From contig CAKZPN010000065.1 of NCBI GenBank assembly GCA_937139335.1, forward strand, positions 1 to 64,000: a DNA stretch of 64,000 nucleotides, given 5' to 3'. Source of the stretch: an uncultured Roseicyclus sp. Its GTDB lineage: Bacteria; Pseudomonadota; Alphaproteobacteria; Rhodobacterales; Rhodobacteraceae. Positions 36,207 to 44,765 of the stretch are shown piece by piece. Every line of letters starts with the position of its first letter. Position 1 is the first letter of the stretch. Made by a program: the position numbers and the translations under genes. Under the pieces are notes generated by a model, which did no database searches, was not told where the DNA came from, and worked only from the letters and a program-made list of their open reading frames with translations.

Positions 36207-37151
36207 ATGACCCAGACCCAGGCCGACCGACCGCTCCTTGGCATCTTGCTGATGCTCGGGTTCTGCGTGCTGATCCCGTTCTCCGATGCGCTGGCGAAAC
36301 TGCTGGGCGGGGTGTTCCCGCTGCTGCAGCTCATCATCATTCGCTTCCTCGCGCAGGTGGTGCTGCTGGTGCCGCTGGCGCTGGTGCGCGGTGCCGCGCT
36401 TTTCCCCTCGGTCCGCGTCGTGCGGCTGGCCACCTACCGGACGCTTTTGCAGATCGGGGGCATCGGGATGATGTTCTCGGCGCTGCGCGTGCTGCCGCTG
36501 GCGGATGCCGTCGCCATCGCCTTCGTGATGCCCTTCATCATGCTGCTTCTGGGCCGCTACGTGCTGGACGAGGAGGTCGGGCCGCGCCGTCTGGCCGCCT
36601 GCGCCGTGGGCTTCGTCGGCACGCTGATGGTGGTGCAGCCGAGCTTCGCCGCCGTGGGCTGGCCGGCACTGCTGCCGCTCGGCGTTGCCTTCATCTTCGC
36701 CTTCTTCATGCTGGTCACGCGGCGGGTGGCCAAGGATGTCGACCCGATCGCGCTGCAAGGTCTCGGCGGGCTGATCGGCCTGCCGATCCTGCTGCCGCTG
36801 CTGCTGTTGCCGCAGATCGGCGGCACCCCACCCCTCACCGGATGGATCGCGCCCCCCGACGCCGGCGCCTTCTGGCTGCTGGTGGCGCTTGGCGTCACCG
36901 GCTCGGCGGGCCACCTGCTGATGACCTGGTCGCTGCGCTTTGCCCCCTCGGCGACGCTGGCACCGATGCAATACCTCGAGATCCCGGTTGCCGCCCTGGT
37001 CGGCCTCGCGATCTTCGGCGAATTCCCCAACGGCCTCGCGCTGGCGGGCATCGCGATCACCGTGGCCTCGGGCCTCTACATCGTGTTCCGCGAACGCAAC
37101 CTGAGCCGGGCTGCGGCGAAGGTGGTCACACCGGCGCCGCCCGCGGGTTGA
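36207..37151 (+). CDS. DMT-superfamily (EamA) transporter
   Basis: 314 residues with ten predicted membrane helices in two EamA repeats: LLGILLMLGFCVLIPFSDALAKLLGG ... LADAVAIAFVMPFIMLLLGRYVLDEEVG in the first and GWPALLPLGVAFIFAFFMLVTRRVAK ... APMQYLEIPVAALVGLAIFGEFPNG in the second. The family exports metabolites or amino acids; substrate unknown. Start ATG 36207 follows AGAAGGGTCGC. The gene ends 6 bases before the -35 element of the ileS leader, so the two units are probably independent. Confidence 0.9.
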   Translation: MTQTQADRPLLGILLMLGFCVLIPFSDALAKLLGGVFPLLQLIIIRFLAQVVLLVPLALVRGAALFPSVRVVRLATYRTLLQIGGIGMMFSALRVLPLADAVAIAFVMPFIMLLLGRYVLDEEVGPRRLAACAVGFVGTLMVVQPSFAAVGWPALLPLGVAFIFAFFMLVTRRVAKDVDPIALQGLGGLIGLPILLPLLLLPQIGGTPPLTGWIAPPDAGAFWLLVALGVTGSAGHLLMTWSLRFAPSATLAPMQYLEIPVAALVGLAIFGEFPNGLALAGIAITVASGLYIVFRERNLSRAAAKVVTPAPPAG

Positions 37152-37156
37152 GGCCC

Positions 37157-37185
37157 TTTACCAAAGGCCCGTGCCTGCCTATACC
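37157..37185 (+). promoter_or_regulatory. Promoter of the ileS leader, TSS predicted at the leader ATG
   Basis: TTTACC (37157-37162) and TATACC (37180-37185) are spaced by exactly 17 bases and match sigma-70 -35/-10 hexamers at 4 of 6 positions each. The A of the leader ATG is at 37193, the eighth base after the -10 box, so transcription would start at or within a base or two of the initiation codon, giving a leaderless peptide mRNA. Confidence 0.55.
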
Positions 37186-37192
37186 ACCCGCC

Positions 37193-37243
37193 ATGACCGA
37201 TCGCATGACCATCGTCATTCGAATTACCATCCCGGCGCTCTGA
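37193..37243 (+). CDS. Isoleucine-rich leader peptide of ileS (16 codons)
   Basis: Encodes MTDRMTIVIRITIPAL followed by TGA. Four of seven consecutive codons (positions 7-13) are Ile. It sits immediately upstream of the isoleucyl-tRNA synthetase gene and downstream of a good sigma-70 promoter, without a ribosome-binding site but with a predicted transcript start at the ATG; leaderless leader peptides of this kind are known for trpL in rhizobia. The 3' end (CCG GCG CTC TGA) is part of the first hairpin. Starvation-sensing through ribosome stalling on the Ile codons is the natural reading. Not in any family I know. Confidence 0.65.
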   Translation: MTDRMTIVIRITIPAL

Positions 37244-37287
37244 TCCGAGCCGCCGGGCTGATAGGTGCTTGAGCTATCGCACCGCCC
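37231..37287 (+). promoter_or_regulatory. Candidate ribosome-dependent attenuator of ileS
   Basis: Hairpin A: CCCGGCGCTC (37231-37240) pairs with GAGC-C-GCCGGG (37247-37257, one bulged C), loop 6 bases, overlapping the leader stop codon. Hairpin B: GGGC (37255-37258) plus GGTGC (37264-37268) pairs with GCACC-GCCC (37279-37287). Both need 37255-37257, so they exclude each other. Hairpin B is followed by the pyrimidine-rich CTCCTATTCCCTG rather than a U-run, so it may act with Rho or by CTCCT pairing with the AGGAG of the ileS ribosome-binding site at about 37318. Confidence 0.5.
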
Positions 37288-37329
37288 CTCCTATTCCCTG
37301 ACCTGACCCGAATGACGAGGAGCGCCGAC

Positions 37330-40299
37330 ATGTGCGCCGAGACGACGAACGCTGTCGACTACAAGGACACGCTGAATCTGCCGAAGACCGAGTTTCCGAT
37401 GCGCGCGGGCCTGCCCCAGCGCGAGCCGGGCTGGCTGGCCCGCTGGGAAGAGATCGGCGTTTATGACAAGCTGCGCGAGAAGGCCGCGGGGCGTGAGCCC
37501 TTCACCCTGCACGATGGCCCCCCCTACGCCAACGGGCACCTGCACATCGGCCACGCGCTGAACAAGATCCTCAAGGACATGGTCGTGCGCAGCCAGCAGA
37601 TGTCGGGCCGTGACGCCCGCTACATCCCCGGCTGGGACTGCCACGGGCTGCCGATCGAATGGAAGATCGAGGAGCAATACCGCGCCAACGGGCAGGACAA
37701 GGACAAGGTCGACGTCGTCGACTTCCGCCAGGAATGCCGGAAGTTCGCGGAAGGCTGGATCGACGTGCAGCGCGAGGAGTTCAAGCGGCTCGGCGTGACC
37801 GGCACCTGGGACAAGCCCTACCTCACGATGGATTTCCACGCCGAGCGGGTGATCGCCGAGGAGTTCCAGAAGTTCCTGATGAACGGGTCGCTCTATCAGG
37901 GCTCCAAGCCGGTGATGTGGTCGCCGGTCGAGAAGACCGCGCTGGCCGAGGCGGAGGTGGAGTACCACGACCGCAAGACGGACGCGGTGTGGGTGGGGTT
38001 CGAGGTCATACAACCAGATATCGTTGTACCTGAAAGATCGCCGGGTCAGCCGACGCCCATGCTGGAAGACTTTCTTCCTGCTGAAGACCTAGAGGGCGCG
38101 CGGGTCATCATCTGGACCACCACCCCTTGGACCCTTCCCCAGAACCGAGCGATCTGTTTCGGCCCCGAAATCTCCTACGGCCTCTACGAGATCACCGGCA
38201 CCCCCGACGAGAGCTGGGCCAGCACCGGCGACCGCTACCTGATCGCCGACAAGCTCGCCCCCGAGGCGCTGGCCGCCATGCGGCTGGAACCCTCCATGCA
38301 CCGCCGCCTGCGGGACGTGACCGCCGATGAACTGGCCGCGCTTACCTGCGCCCACCCCCTCCGCGGAGCCGCGGGTGCGAACGGCGAGTGGGACTACCCC
38401 GTCCCCCTCTTCCCCGGCGACCACGTCACCGACGACGCGGGCACGGGCTTTGTGCACACCGCCCCCTCCCACGGTGACGACGACTTCGAGATCGGGCGCA
38501 AGCACGGGCTCGAGATGACCTGGAACATCCTCGACGATTCCAGCTTCCGCGCCGATCTGCCCTTCTTTGGCGGCGAACAGATCATCCGCGACAATGGCGA
38601 GCCGGGCAACGCCAACAACGTCGTCATCGACAAGCTCGTGGAACTCGGCAAGCTCCTCGCCCGCAAGCGCATCACCATCAGTGACGCACATTCCTGGCGG
38701 TCGAAGGCCCCGGTGATCCGCCTCAACCGCCCGCAATGGTTCGCCGCCATCGACAGACCGCTCGGCGACGGTCAGGACCAGTATGGCGAGACGATCCGCA
38801 CCCGCGCGCTGACCTCGATCGACAAGCTGGTGGAGTGGACGCCCAAGACCGGCCGCAACCGGCTCTATTCCATGATCGAGGCGCGGCCCGACTGGGTGCT
38901 CTCGCGCCAGCGCGCATGGGGCGTGCCGCTGACCTGTTTCGTGAAGAAGGGTGCGGCCCCGTCAGATCCCGACTTCCTGCTGCGCGACCCCGCCGTCAAC
39001 GCCCGCATCCTCGACGCCTTCGAGACCGAGGGCGCGGATGCCTGGTACAAACCCGGCGCCAAGGCGCGGTTCCTCGGCAACGAGCATGACCCCGACGCCT
39101 ATGATCAGGTCTTCGACATCCTCGACGTCTGGTTCGACTCAGGCTCCACCCACGCCTTCGTCCTTCGCGACCGCGCGGACGGGTCCGAGGACGGCATCGC
39201 CGATCTTTATCTCGAAGGCACCGACCAGCACCGCGGCTGGTTCCATTCCTCAATGCTGCAGGCCTGCGGCACCATCGGCCGCGCCCCTTACCGGGGCGTG
39301 CTGACCCACGGCTTCACGCTCGACGAGAAGGGCATGAAGATGTCCAAGTCGGTCGGCAACACCGTCGCCCCGCAGGAGGTCATAGACCAGGACGGCGCCG
39401 ACATCCTGCGGCTCTGGGTGGCGCAGTCGGACTACACCGCCGACCTCCGCATCGGGCCCGAGATCCTGAAGGGCGTGGCCGACAGCTACCGCCGCTTGCG
39501 CAACACGATGCGCTTCCTGCTCGGTTCGCTCGCCGGTTTCACCGAGGCCGACCGCGTCGAGCCGGCGGAGATGCCGGAGCTGGAGCGGCTGATCCTGCAC
39601 CGTCTCTCGGAACTGGACGAGGTGGTGCGTACCGGCTACGCCGCCTACGACTTCCAGGGCGTGTTCCAGGCGCTGTTCAACTTCGCGACCACCGACCTGT
39701 CGGCCTTCTACTTCGACATCCGCAAGGACGCGCTCTACTGCGACGGCGACACGCCGCGCCGCCGGGCCGCCCGCACCGTGCTGGAGATGCTGTTCGAGCG
39801 GCTGACCACCTGGCTCGCCCCGGTGCTCGTCTTCACGATGGAGGAGGTCTGGCTCGACCGGAACCCCGGCGACGCATCGAGCGTCCACCTGCAGGATTTT
39901 CCAGAGACGCCGGCAAGCTGGCGCGACGAGGCGCTGGCGGCGAAATGGGCCGGCATCCGCCGCGTGCGCCGCGTGGTGACGGCAGCGCTCGAGGTGCAGC
40001 GTCGCGAGAAGGTGATCGGCGCCTCGCTGGAGGCCGCCCCCCTGGTCCAGATCGCCGACCCCGCGCTCGCCGCAATGATCAGGGGTGTCGGCATGGCCGA
40101 CCTCTGCATCACCTCGGCGCTCACTGTGATGGAAGGCGAACCGCAGGACGACGCCTTCCGCCTCGACGATCCCGGCATCGGCGTGGTGTTCCACAAGGCT
40201 GAAGGCCAGAAATGTCAGCGCTGCTGGAAGATCCTGCCCGACGTGGGCAGCCATTCCCACCCCGGCGTCTGCGCCCGCTGCGACGCGGCGCTTGGTTGA
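37330..40299 (+). CDS. ileS: Isoleucyl-tRNA synthetase
   Basis: 989 residues. Class I synthetase: [19 protein letters not shown] with HIGH near residue 71, [20 protein letters not shown], the editing (CP1) domain around [15 protein letters not shown] and [50 protein letters not shown] (KMSKS near residue 669), and the C-terminal zinc finger [10 protein letters not shown] ... CARCDAALG. Start at MCAETTN (37330), 8 bases after GAGGAG; an ATG 18 bases earlier has no site. The segment around 38001-38095 (about 30 residues before IIWTTTPW) uses AT-richer, rarer codons. Transcription is likely controlled by the upstream Ile leader. Confidence 0.97.
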   Translation: MCAETTNAVDYKDTLNLPKTEFPMRAGLPQREPGWLARWEEIGVYDKLREKAAGREPFTLHDGPPYANGHLHIGHALNKILKDMVVRSQQMSGRDARYIPGWDCHGLPIEWKIEEQYRANGQDKDKVDVVDFRQECRKFAEGWIDVQREEFKRLGVTGTWDKPYLTMDFHAERVIAEEFQKFLMNGSLYQGSKPVMWSPVEKTALAEAEVEYHDRKTDAVWVGFEVIQPDIVVPERSPGQPTPMLEDFLPAEDLEGARVIIWTTTPWTLPQNRAICFGPEISYGLYEITGTPDESWASTGDRYLIADKLAPEALAAMRLEPSMHRRLRDVTADELAALTCAHPLRGAAGANGEWDYPVPLFPGDHVTDDAGTGFVHTAPSHGDDDFEIGRKHGLEMTWNILDDSSFRADLPFFGGEQIIRDNGEPGNANNVVIDKLVELGKLLARKRITISDAHSWRSKAPVIRLNRPQWFAAIDRPLGDGQDQYGETIRTRALTSIDKLVEWTPKTGRNRLYSMIEARPDWVLSRQRAWGVPLTCFVKKGAAPSDPDFLLRDPAVNARILDAFETEGADAWYKPGAKARFLGNEHDPDAYDQVFDILDVWFDSGSTHAFVLRDRADGSEDGIADLYLEGTDQHRGWFHSSMLQACGTIGRAPYRGVLTHGFTLDEKGMKMSKSVGNTVAPQEVIDQDGADILRLWVAQSDYTADLRIGPEILKGVADSYRRLRNTMRFLLGSLAGFTEADRVEPAEMPELERLILHRLSELDEVVRTGYAAYDFQGVFQALFNFATTDLSAFYFDIRKDALYCDGDTPRRRAARTVLEMLFERLTTWLAPVLVFTMEEVWLDRNPGDASSVHLQDFPETPASWRDEALAAKWAGIRRVRRVVTAALEVQRREKVIGASLEAAPLVQIADPALAAMIRGVGMADLCITSALTVMEGEPQDDAFRLDDPGIGVVFHKAEGQKCQRCWKILPDVGSHSHPGVCARCDAALG

Positions 40300-40307
40300 G
40301 ACACGAG

Positions 40308-40331
40308 GGGCGGCCCCGGTGGCCGCCCTTC
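40308..40331 (+). terminator. Terminator-like hairpin after ileS
   Basis: GGGCGGCC (40308-40315), loop CCGGT, GGCCGCCC (40321-40328) followed by TTCCC. A perfect 8-base GC stem 9 bases after the ileS stop; the short T-run makes it a weak intrinsic terminator. Confidence 0.6.
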
Positions 40332-40418
40332 CCGCATCCGCGCACAGGGGCTTGTGCCTTGGGTTTCGGCCAATCTGCGCCTAGGTTCCATCTGAACGCG
40401 CGCACAGGAGAGCCAGAG

Positions 40419-41294
40419 ATGACTCGTCAGGAAGACTACACGCCCCCCAAGGTCTGGACATGGGACAAGGAGAACGGCGGGAAATGGGGCAGCCTCAACC
40501 GCCCCATCGCCGGCGCGACCCATGACAAGGAGCTGCCGGTCGGCAAGCATCCGTTCCAGCTCTACAGCCTCGCCACGCCCAACGGCGTGAAGGTGACGGT
40601 GCTGTTCGAGGAGTTGCTGGCTGCCGGCCACGTGGCGGAGTACGACGCCTGGCTCATCCGCATCGGCGATGGCGATGGCGACCAGTTCGGCTCGGGCTTC
40701 GTCGAGATCAACCCGAATTCCAAGATCCCCGCGCTCGTCGACCGCAGCGGCGAGAAACCCGTGCGCGTCTTTGAATCCGGTGCGATCCTGCTGCATCTGG
40801 CGGAGAAGTTCGGCGCCTTCCTCGGCGCGCCCGAAGACCGGCCCGAGCTTCTGTCCTGGCTGATGTGGCAGATGGGCAGCGCGCCCTACCTCGGCGGCGG
40901 CTTCGGCCATTTCTACGCCTATGCCCCCTACCCGATGGAATACCCGATCAACCGCTTCGCGATGGAAGTGAAACGCCAGCTCGACGTGTTGGACAAGCAC
41001 CTCGATGGGCGCGAGTGGATGGTGGGCGACGACATCACCATCGCCGACATGGCGATCTGCCCCTGGTACGGGCGCCTCGTCGCTGGCGAGGCCTATGACG
41101 CGGGCGAATTCCTGTCGGTGCAGGATTACAAGAACGTCACGGCCTGGTCGGAGCGGTTCTTTGCCCGCCCGGCGGTGCAGCGCGGGCGGATGGTGAACCG
41201 CACCTTCGGCGAGCCGTCCCAGCAGTTGTGGGAACGCCACGCCGCGTCGGATTTCGAGACCGGCACGCAAGACAAGGTGCAGGCGGCGGAGTGA
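40419..41294 (+). CDS. yghU: Glutathione-dependent disulfide-bond oxidoreductase, YghU type
   Basis: 291 residues. GST-fold enzyme of the nu class that reduces disulfides with glutathione. N-terminal extension ending WDKENGGKWGSLNRPIAGATHDKELPVGKHPFQLYSLATPNGVKVTVL, with the TPNG motif binding glutathione, then EINPNSKIPALVD and VFESGAILLHLAEKFG, and a C-terminal helical domain (PYPMEYPINRFAMEVKRQLDVLDKHL; ADMAICPWYGRL). These strings are near-diagnostic for YghU. Start ATG 40419 follows AGGAGAGCCAG. Cytoplasmic; monocistronic as far as can be seen. Confidence 0.93.
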   Translation: MTRQEDYTPPKVWTWDKENGGKWGSLNRPIAGATHDKELPVGKHPFQLYSLATPNGVKVTVLFEELLAAGHVAEYDAWLIRIGDGDGDQFGSGFVEINPNSKIPALVDRSGEKPVRVFESGAILLHLAEKFGAFLGAPEDRPELLSWLMWQMGSAPYLGGGFGHFYAYAPYPMEYPINRFAMEVKRQLDVLDKHLDGREWMVGDDITIADMAICPWYGRLVAGEAYDAGEFLSVQDYKNVTAWSERFFARPAVQRGRMVNRTFGEPSQQLWERHAASDFETGTQDKVQAAE

Positions 41295-41369
41295 GCCACC
41301 CGGCGCCGATCCCGCAGCGTATCGGGCTGCGGGATTGACGGGGGCGGCCTGCCGGCGCAGCGTGACGCC

Positions 41370-41735
41370 ATGACGTGGAAACCCGAGGGCTACACCAGCC
41401 TTGCCCCCTACCTGATCGTGCCCGAGCCCGAAGCCGTGCTGACCTTCTGCGCCAAGGTCTTCGGGGCGGAGGAGCTGCGCGTGGTCCGCGACGGCGACCG
41501 CGTGATGCATGCCGAATGCCGGATCGACGACACCGTCCTGATGATGGGCGGGATGCCGGGCGGTCCGCCGGCGATGGTCCACATCTACGTGCCCGACCCA
41601 GACGCGGTCTTCGCGAGGGCGCTGGAGCATGGCGCGGTTGAGATCCAGCCGATCATGGAGAAGGGCGACGGCGACCGCCGCGGCGGGTTCCAGACGCCCT
41701 GCGGCACGCAATGGTTCGTCGCGCGCCAGGTGTGA
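41370..41735 (+). CDS. VOC/PhnB-like glyoxalase-fold protein
   Basis: 121 residues. GYTSLAPYLIVPEPEAVLTFCAKVFGAEELRVV, HAECRIDDTVLMMGG, MVHIYVPDPDAVFARALEHGAVEIQ and RRGGFQTPCGTQWFVA follow the PhnB-like half of the vicinal-oxygen-chelate superfamily, with one beta-alpha-beta-beta-beta unit duplicated. The usual metal ligands are only partly recognisable. No specific substrate can be assigned. The ogt-type gene begins by GTGA overlap, so both are co-translated. Confidence 0.85.
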   Translation: MTWKPEGYTSLAPYLIVPEPEAVLTFCAKVFGAEELRVVRDGDRVMHAECRIDDTVLMMGGMPGGPPAMVHIYVPDPDAVFARALEHGAVEIQPIMEKGDGDRRGGFQTPCGTQWFVARQV

Positions 41736-42184
41736 GGGCCGCCGTCGACAGCCCGCTCGGCCCGGTCTGGGTCGAGGCGGAGGGCGACGCCATCGTCGCG
41801 AGCGGCTGGGGCAAGGCGGAGCCGGCAGCGGAGGGAACGCTGCTGGCCGAGGCGCTCGACCAGCTGGCCGCATATTTCGACGGGAGCAGGCAGGGCTTCG
41901 ACCTGCCTCTGGCGCACGGCCGCAGCGGGCTGCAGGCGGATGTGCTTGCGGCGCTTCTGACAATCCCGCGGGGCGAGACGCGGACCTATGGCGAGCTGTC
42001 CAAGGCGCTTGGGGCCCCGGCGCAGGCCATCGGGCAGGCGTGCGGGGCGAACCCGCTGCCGATCCTGATCCCCTGTCACCGGGTGTTGGGCGCGAGCACG
42101 CTGGGCGGGTTCAGCGCGCCGGGCGGGGTGGAGACGAAAGTCTGGCTGTTGCGCCACGAGGGGGCGGCGGGGCTGTTGATCTGA
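41732..42184 (+). CDS. ogt: Methylated-DNA--[protein]-cysteine S-methyltransferase
   Basis: 150 residues. Repairs O6-alkylguanine by irreversible transfer to its active Cys: LIPCHRVLGA near the C-terminus is the catalytic signature, preceded by the helix-turn-helix ETRTYGELSKALGAPAQAIGQACGANPLPI and arginine-finger region, and followed by GGFSAPGGVETKVWLLRHEG. The GTG at 41732 overlaps the previous stop (GTGA) and gives the normal N-terminus VRAAVDSPLGPVWVEA; an ATG 21 bases earlier would lengthen it without homology. Confidence 0.93.
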   Translation: MRAAVDSPLGPVWVEAEGDAIVASGWGKAEPAAEGTLLAEALDQLAAYFDGSRQGFDLPLAHGRSGLQADVLAALLTIPRGETRTYGELSKALGAPAQAIGQACGANPLPILIPCHRVLGASTLGGFSAPGGVETKVWLLRHEGAAGLLI

Positions 42185-42247
42185 GGGGCGTCGACTTGCG
42201 GCTTGCCGCGAGAAAAACCGGATCACCTCACAAGCATGCCCACAGGC

Positions 42248-43003
42248 TCACGCCGGATCCCATGTCACTTTCGCATCACCCGCCGTCATCTCTCCCGACG
42301 CGCGGTCGAACCGCAAGTAGGCGAGGCCTGCCCCGCCCGCCTGTGTATAAAGCGTGCCCACTGCGCGATCCCCGCTCAGGATCTCGGTCCCTACCGGCGC
42401 GGCACCCTCCACCGACACCCGCGCGAGGCCCTTGCGCAACTCGGTCTTGTGCTTCATCCGCGCCGTCACCTCCTGCCCGACATAGCAGCCCTTGCGGTGA
42501 TCGACGCCCGACAGCCGGTCGAACCCGGCTTCGAGGATGTAGCTGTCGTCGGGGATCAGCTCGATCCCGGTCTCGGGGATGCAGGCGGCGACGCGCAGCG
42601 CGTCCCAGTCGACCTCGGGCGCACCGCCCTCCAGCCCGTAGCCGCGCCATCCCATCGACGGATCGCGCGGGTCGGCGAAGGCCCCTTCGGGTGCAGCGCC
42701 CAGACCGCGCACGACAGGCAGCCCGCTGTCCTCGATCGTCACGTCGGCGCGCAGTTTGTACATCGTCAACCGCTGCGCCAGCTTCGGCGCGAGGTCGGCC
42801 TTCACGTCGAGCAAAACGTCCTCGTCCCGGTTCAGCAGGAAGAAATCGGCGAGGTATTTCCCCTGCGGCGTCAGCATCGCGGCATAGGTCAGCCCCGCGC
42901 CCGGCGCGCGCAGGTCGCGCGTCACCAGCCCGTGCAGGAACTTCTCCCGGTCGGCCCCGCCGATCCTGAGGACCATCCGGTCTTCTGCGCGTTCACCTGG
43001 CAT
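42248..43003 (-). CDS. ygfZ: Folate-binding protein YgfZ
   Basis: 251 residues. GcvT-like fold; helps iron-sulfur cluster assembly in a tetrahydrofolate-dependent way. Signature KGCYVGQEVTARM (K-G-C-Y-x-G-Q-E) is present, with DREKFLHGLVTRDL at the N-terminus and GYGLEGGAPEVDWDALRVAACIPETG. SD GGAGG lies 5 bases before the ATG at 43003; the first two in-frame starts (43009 GTG, 43006 ATG) overlap the site too closely. Convergent to ogt with a 63-base gap, divergent from the class V aminotransferase. Confidence 0.92.
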   Translation of the reverse strand: MPGERAEDRMVLRIGGADREKFLHGLVTRDLRAPGAGLTYAAMLTPQGKYLADFFLLNRDEDVLLDVKADLAPKLAQRLTMYKLRADVTIEDSGLPVVRGLGAAPEGAFADPRDPSMGWRGYGLEGGAPEVDWDALRVAACIPETGIELIPDDSYILEAGFDRLSGVDHRKGCYVGQEVTARMKHKTELRKGLARVSVEGAAPVGTEILSGDRAVGTLYTQAGGAGLAYLRFDRASGEMTAGDAKVTWDPA

Positions 43004-43130
43004 CATCACCTCCGTTGAACTTCGATCCCACAGCTAATCATCCCGGCGCCCGGCGCCAAGCATGCACCCCGATTGACCGCGCCCGGGCCGCGCTTTACCT
43101 CTCGACCGTCCGTGACTGAGGAGCCCCGAC

Positions 43131-44327
43131 ATGAGCCTTGCAAATGGCCGCCACTACCTTGCGATTCCCGGACCTTCCGTCATGCCCGACCGCGTGCTGC
43201 AGGCGATGCACCGCCCGGCGCCGAACATCTACACCGGCGAGATGGTGGAGCTGACCCACAGCCTCGTGCCCGACCTCAAGGCGATCGCCCGCACCGCGCA
43301 CCATGTCGCCATGTACATCGCGAACGGCCACGGCGCGTGGGAGGCGGCGCTGGTCAACACGCTGTCGCGCGGCGACAAGATCCTGATCCTCGGCACCGGG
43401 CGCTTCTGCCTCGGCTGGGGCGAGGCCGCGCGGGCGCTCGGCATCGATTGCCAGATCATGGATTTCGGCCAGCGCTCGGACATCGACATGACCCGCGTGG
43501 CCGAGGCGCTGGAAGCCGACACTTATCACAAGATCAAGGCCGTGCTGGCGGTGCAGACCGATACCTCGACCAGCGTCAAGAACGACATCGCCGAGCTGCG
43601 CCGCACGCTGAACACAGTCGGCCACCCGGCGCTGCTGTTCTCCGACAACATCGCCTGTCTGGCGGTCGACGAGTTCCACATGGACGACTGGGGCGTCGAC
43701 GTGATGGTGACGGGCAGCCAGAAGGGGCTGATGACGCCGCCCGGCATGGCCTTCGTCTTCTTCAACGACAAGGCCGACCGCGCCCGCGCCACCGCCAACC
43801 TCGTCACTCCCTACTGGGACTGGCGCCCGCGCGCCGCGCCCGAGGAGTTCTACCGCTACTTCAACGGCACCGCGCCGACCCACCACCTCTATGGTCTGCG
43901 CACCGCGCTCGACATGATCAAGGAAGAGGGGCTGGAAAACGTCTGGCACCGCCATGCCGTTCTCGCCCGCTCGGTCTGGGCGGCGGTCGAGGTCTGGGGC
44001 CAGGCCGGCCCGGTGCGCCCCAACATCTCGTCGGAGCACAAGCGCAGCCACGCGGTCACGACGGTGAATTTCGGCAACGGCAACGGCCAGCGCCTGCGCG
44101 ACTGGATGACCGCGAATGCGGGCGTGACGCTGGGCATCCCGCTCGGCGGCATCGAGGGGCCCGACGGCCGCAAGGAGGATTTCCTCCGCATCGGCCACAT
44201 GGGCCACGTCAACGCGCATATGGTGCTGGGGCTGCTCGCAAACCTTCAGGCCGGGATGAGCGCGATGCAGATCCCGCATGGGCCGACCGGCCTCGAGGCC
44301 GCGATCAACGTCATCGCCGAGGGCTGA
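43131..44327 (+). CDS. Class V aminotransferase (serine/alanine-glyoxylate type)
   Basis: 398 residues. PLP lysine in MVTGSQKGLMTPPGMAFVFF, PNIYTGEMVELTHSL and YIANGHGAWEAALVNTLSRGDKILILGTGRFC near the N-terminus, AVQTDTSTSVKNDI, LLFSDNIACLAVDEFHMDDWGVD, APTHHLYGLRTALDMI and LRIGHMGHVNAHMVLGLL. The arrangement is that of serine-glyoxylate aminotransferase, used in the serine cycle or photorespiration-like glyoxylate removal, but alanine- or other donors are possible. Start ATG 43131. The stop is 6 bases from the convergent DUF305 gene. Confidence 0.9.
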   Translation: MSLANGRHYLAIPGPSVMPDRVLQAMHRPAPNIYTGEMVELTHSLVPDLKAIARTAHHVAMYIANGHGAWEAALVNTLSRGDKILILGTGRFCLGWGEAARALGIDCQIMDFGQRSDIDMTRVAEALEADTYHKIKAVLAVQTDTSTSVKNDIAELRRTLNTVGHPALLFSDNIACLAVDEFHMDDWGVDVMVTGSQKGLMTPPGMAFVFFNDKADRARATANLVTPYWDWRPRAAPEEFYRYFNGTAPTHHLYGLRTALDMIKEEGLENVWHRHAVLARSVWAAVEVWGQAGPVRPNISSEHKRSHAVTTVNFGNGNGQRLRDWMTANAGVTLGIPLGGIEGPDGRKEDFLRIGHMGHVNAHMVLGLLANLQAGMSAMQIPHGPTGLEAAINVIAEG

Positions 44328-44333
44328 GCGGAC

Positions 44334-44705
44334 TCACTGTCCGTTGCGGGAGAGCCACTCCGTCATCCAGGCGATCTCGATCTCCTGGGCGGCGATGATC
44401 TGCTCGGCCAGCGCGCGGGCCTCAGGGTCGTCGCCATGCTCCAGCACCACACGCGCCATGGCGACGGCGCCCTCGTGGTGGGGGATCATGCCGCGGATGA
44501 AGTCGACGTCGGCATCGCCGCTATAGGAGATGTCCATGTCCCGGTGCATCACGTCATTGGCGGCGCGATAGGCCACCTCAGCCGGGCCGGTCGTGGCGAC
44601 GCCGGCCGGCATGGCATGGCCCGAGTGATCGGACTGTGCAAAGGCGATGCCCGCCGCGGCGGTGATGGCAAGGGCCGCAAGGGCCAGTTTGGGTGCGCGT
44701 GTCAT
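44334..44705 (-). CDS. DUF305 exported protein
   Basis: 123 residues. Signal peptide [24 protein letters not shown] (cleavage after FA), then [12 protein letters not shown] (His/Met-rich, possible copper contact), and the DUF305 core [53 protein letters not shown] with the HHEGA motif. Members are ferritin-like four-helix bundle proteins in the periplasm, often linked with copper homeostasis. No copper genes are adjacent. Ends 61 bases before the aminotransferase stop at 44766 (same strand). Confidence 0.9.
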   Translation of the reverse strand: MTRAPKLALAALAITAAAGIAFAQSDHSGHAMPAGVATTGPAEVAYRAANDVMHRDMDISYSGDADVDFIRGMIPHHEGAVAMARVVLEHGDDPEARALAEQIIAAQEIEIAWMTEWLSRNGQ

Positions 44706-44765
44706 GAAGCCTCTCCCTCGATCCGATGTACCGGATGTCGTGGCATCCAGCAGGGGGAAGGCAAT

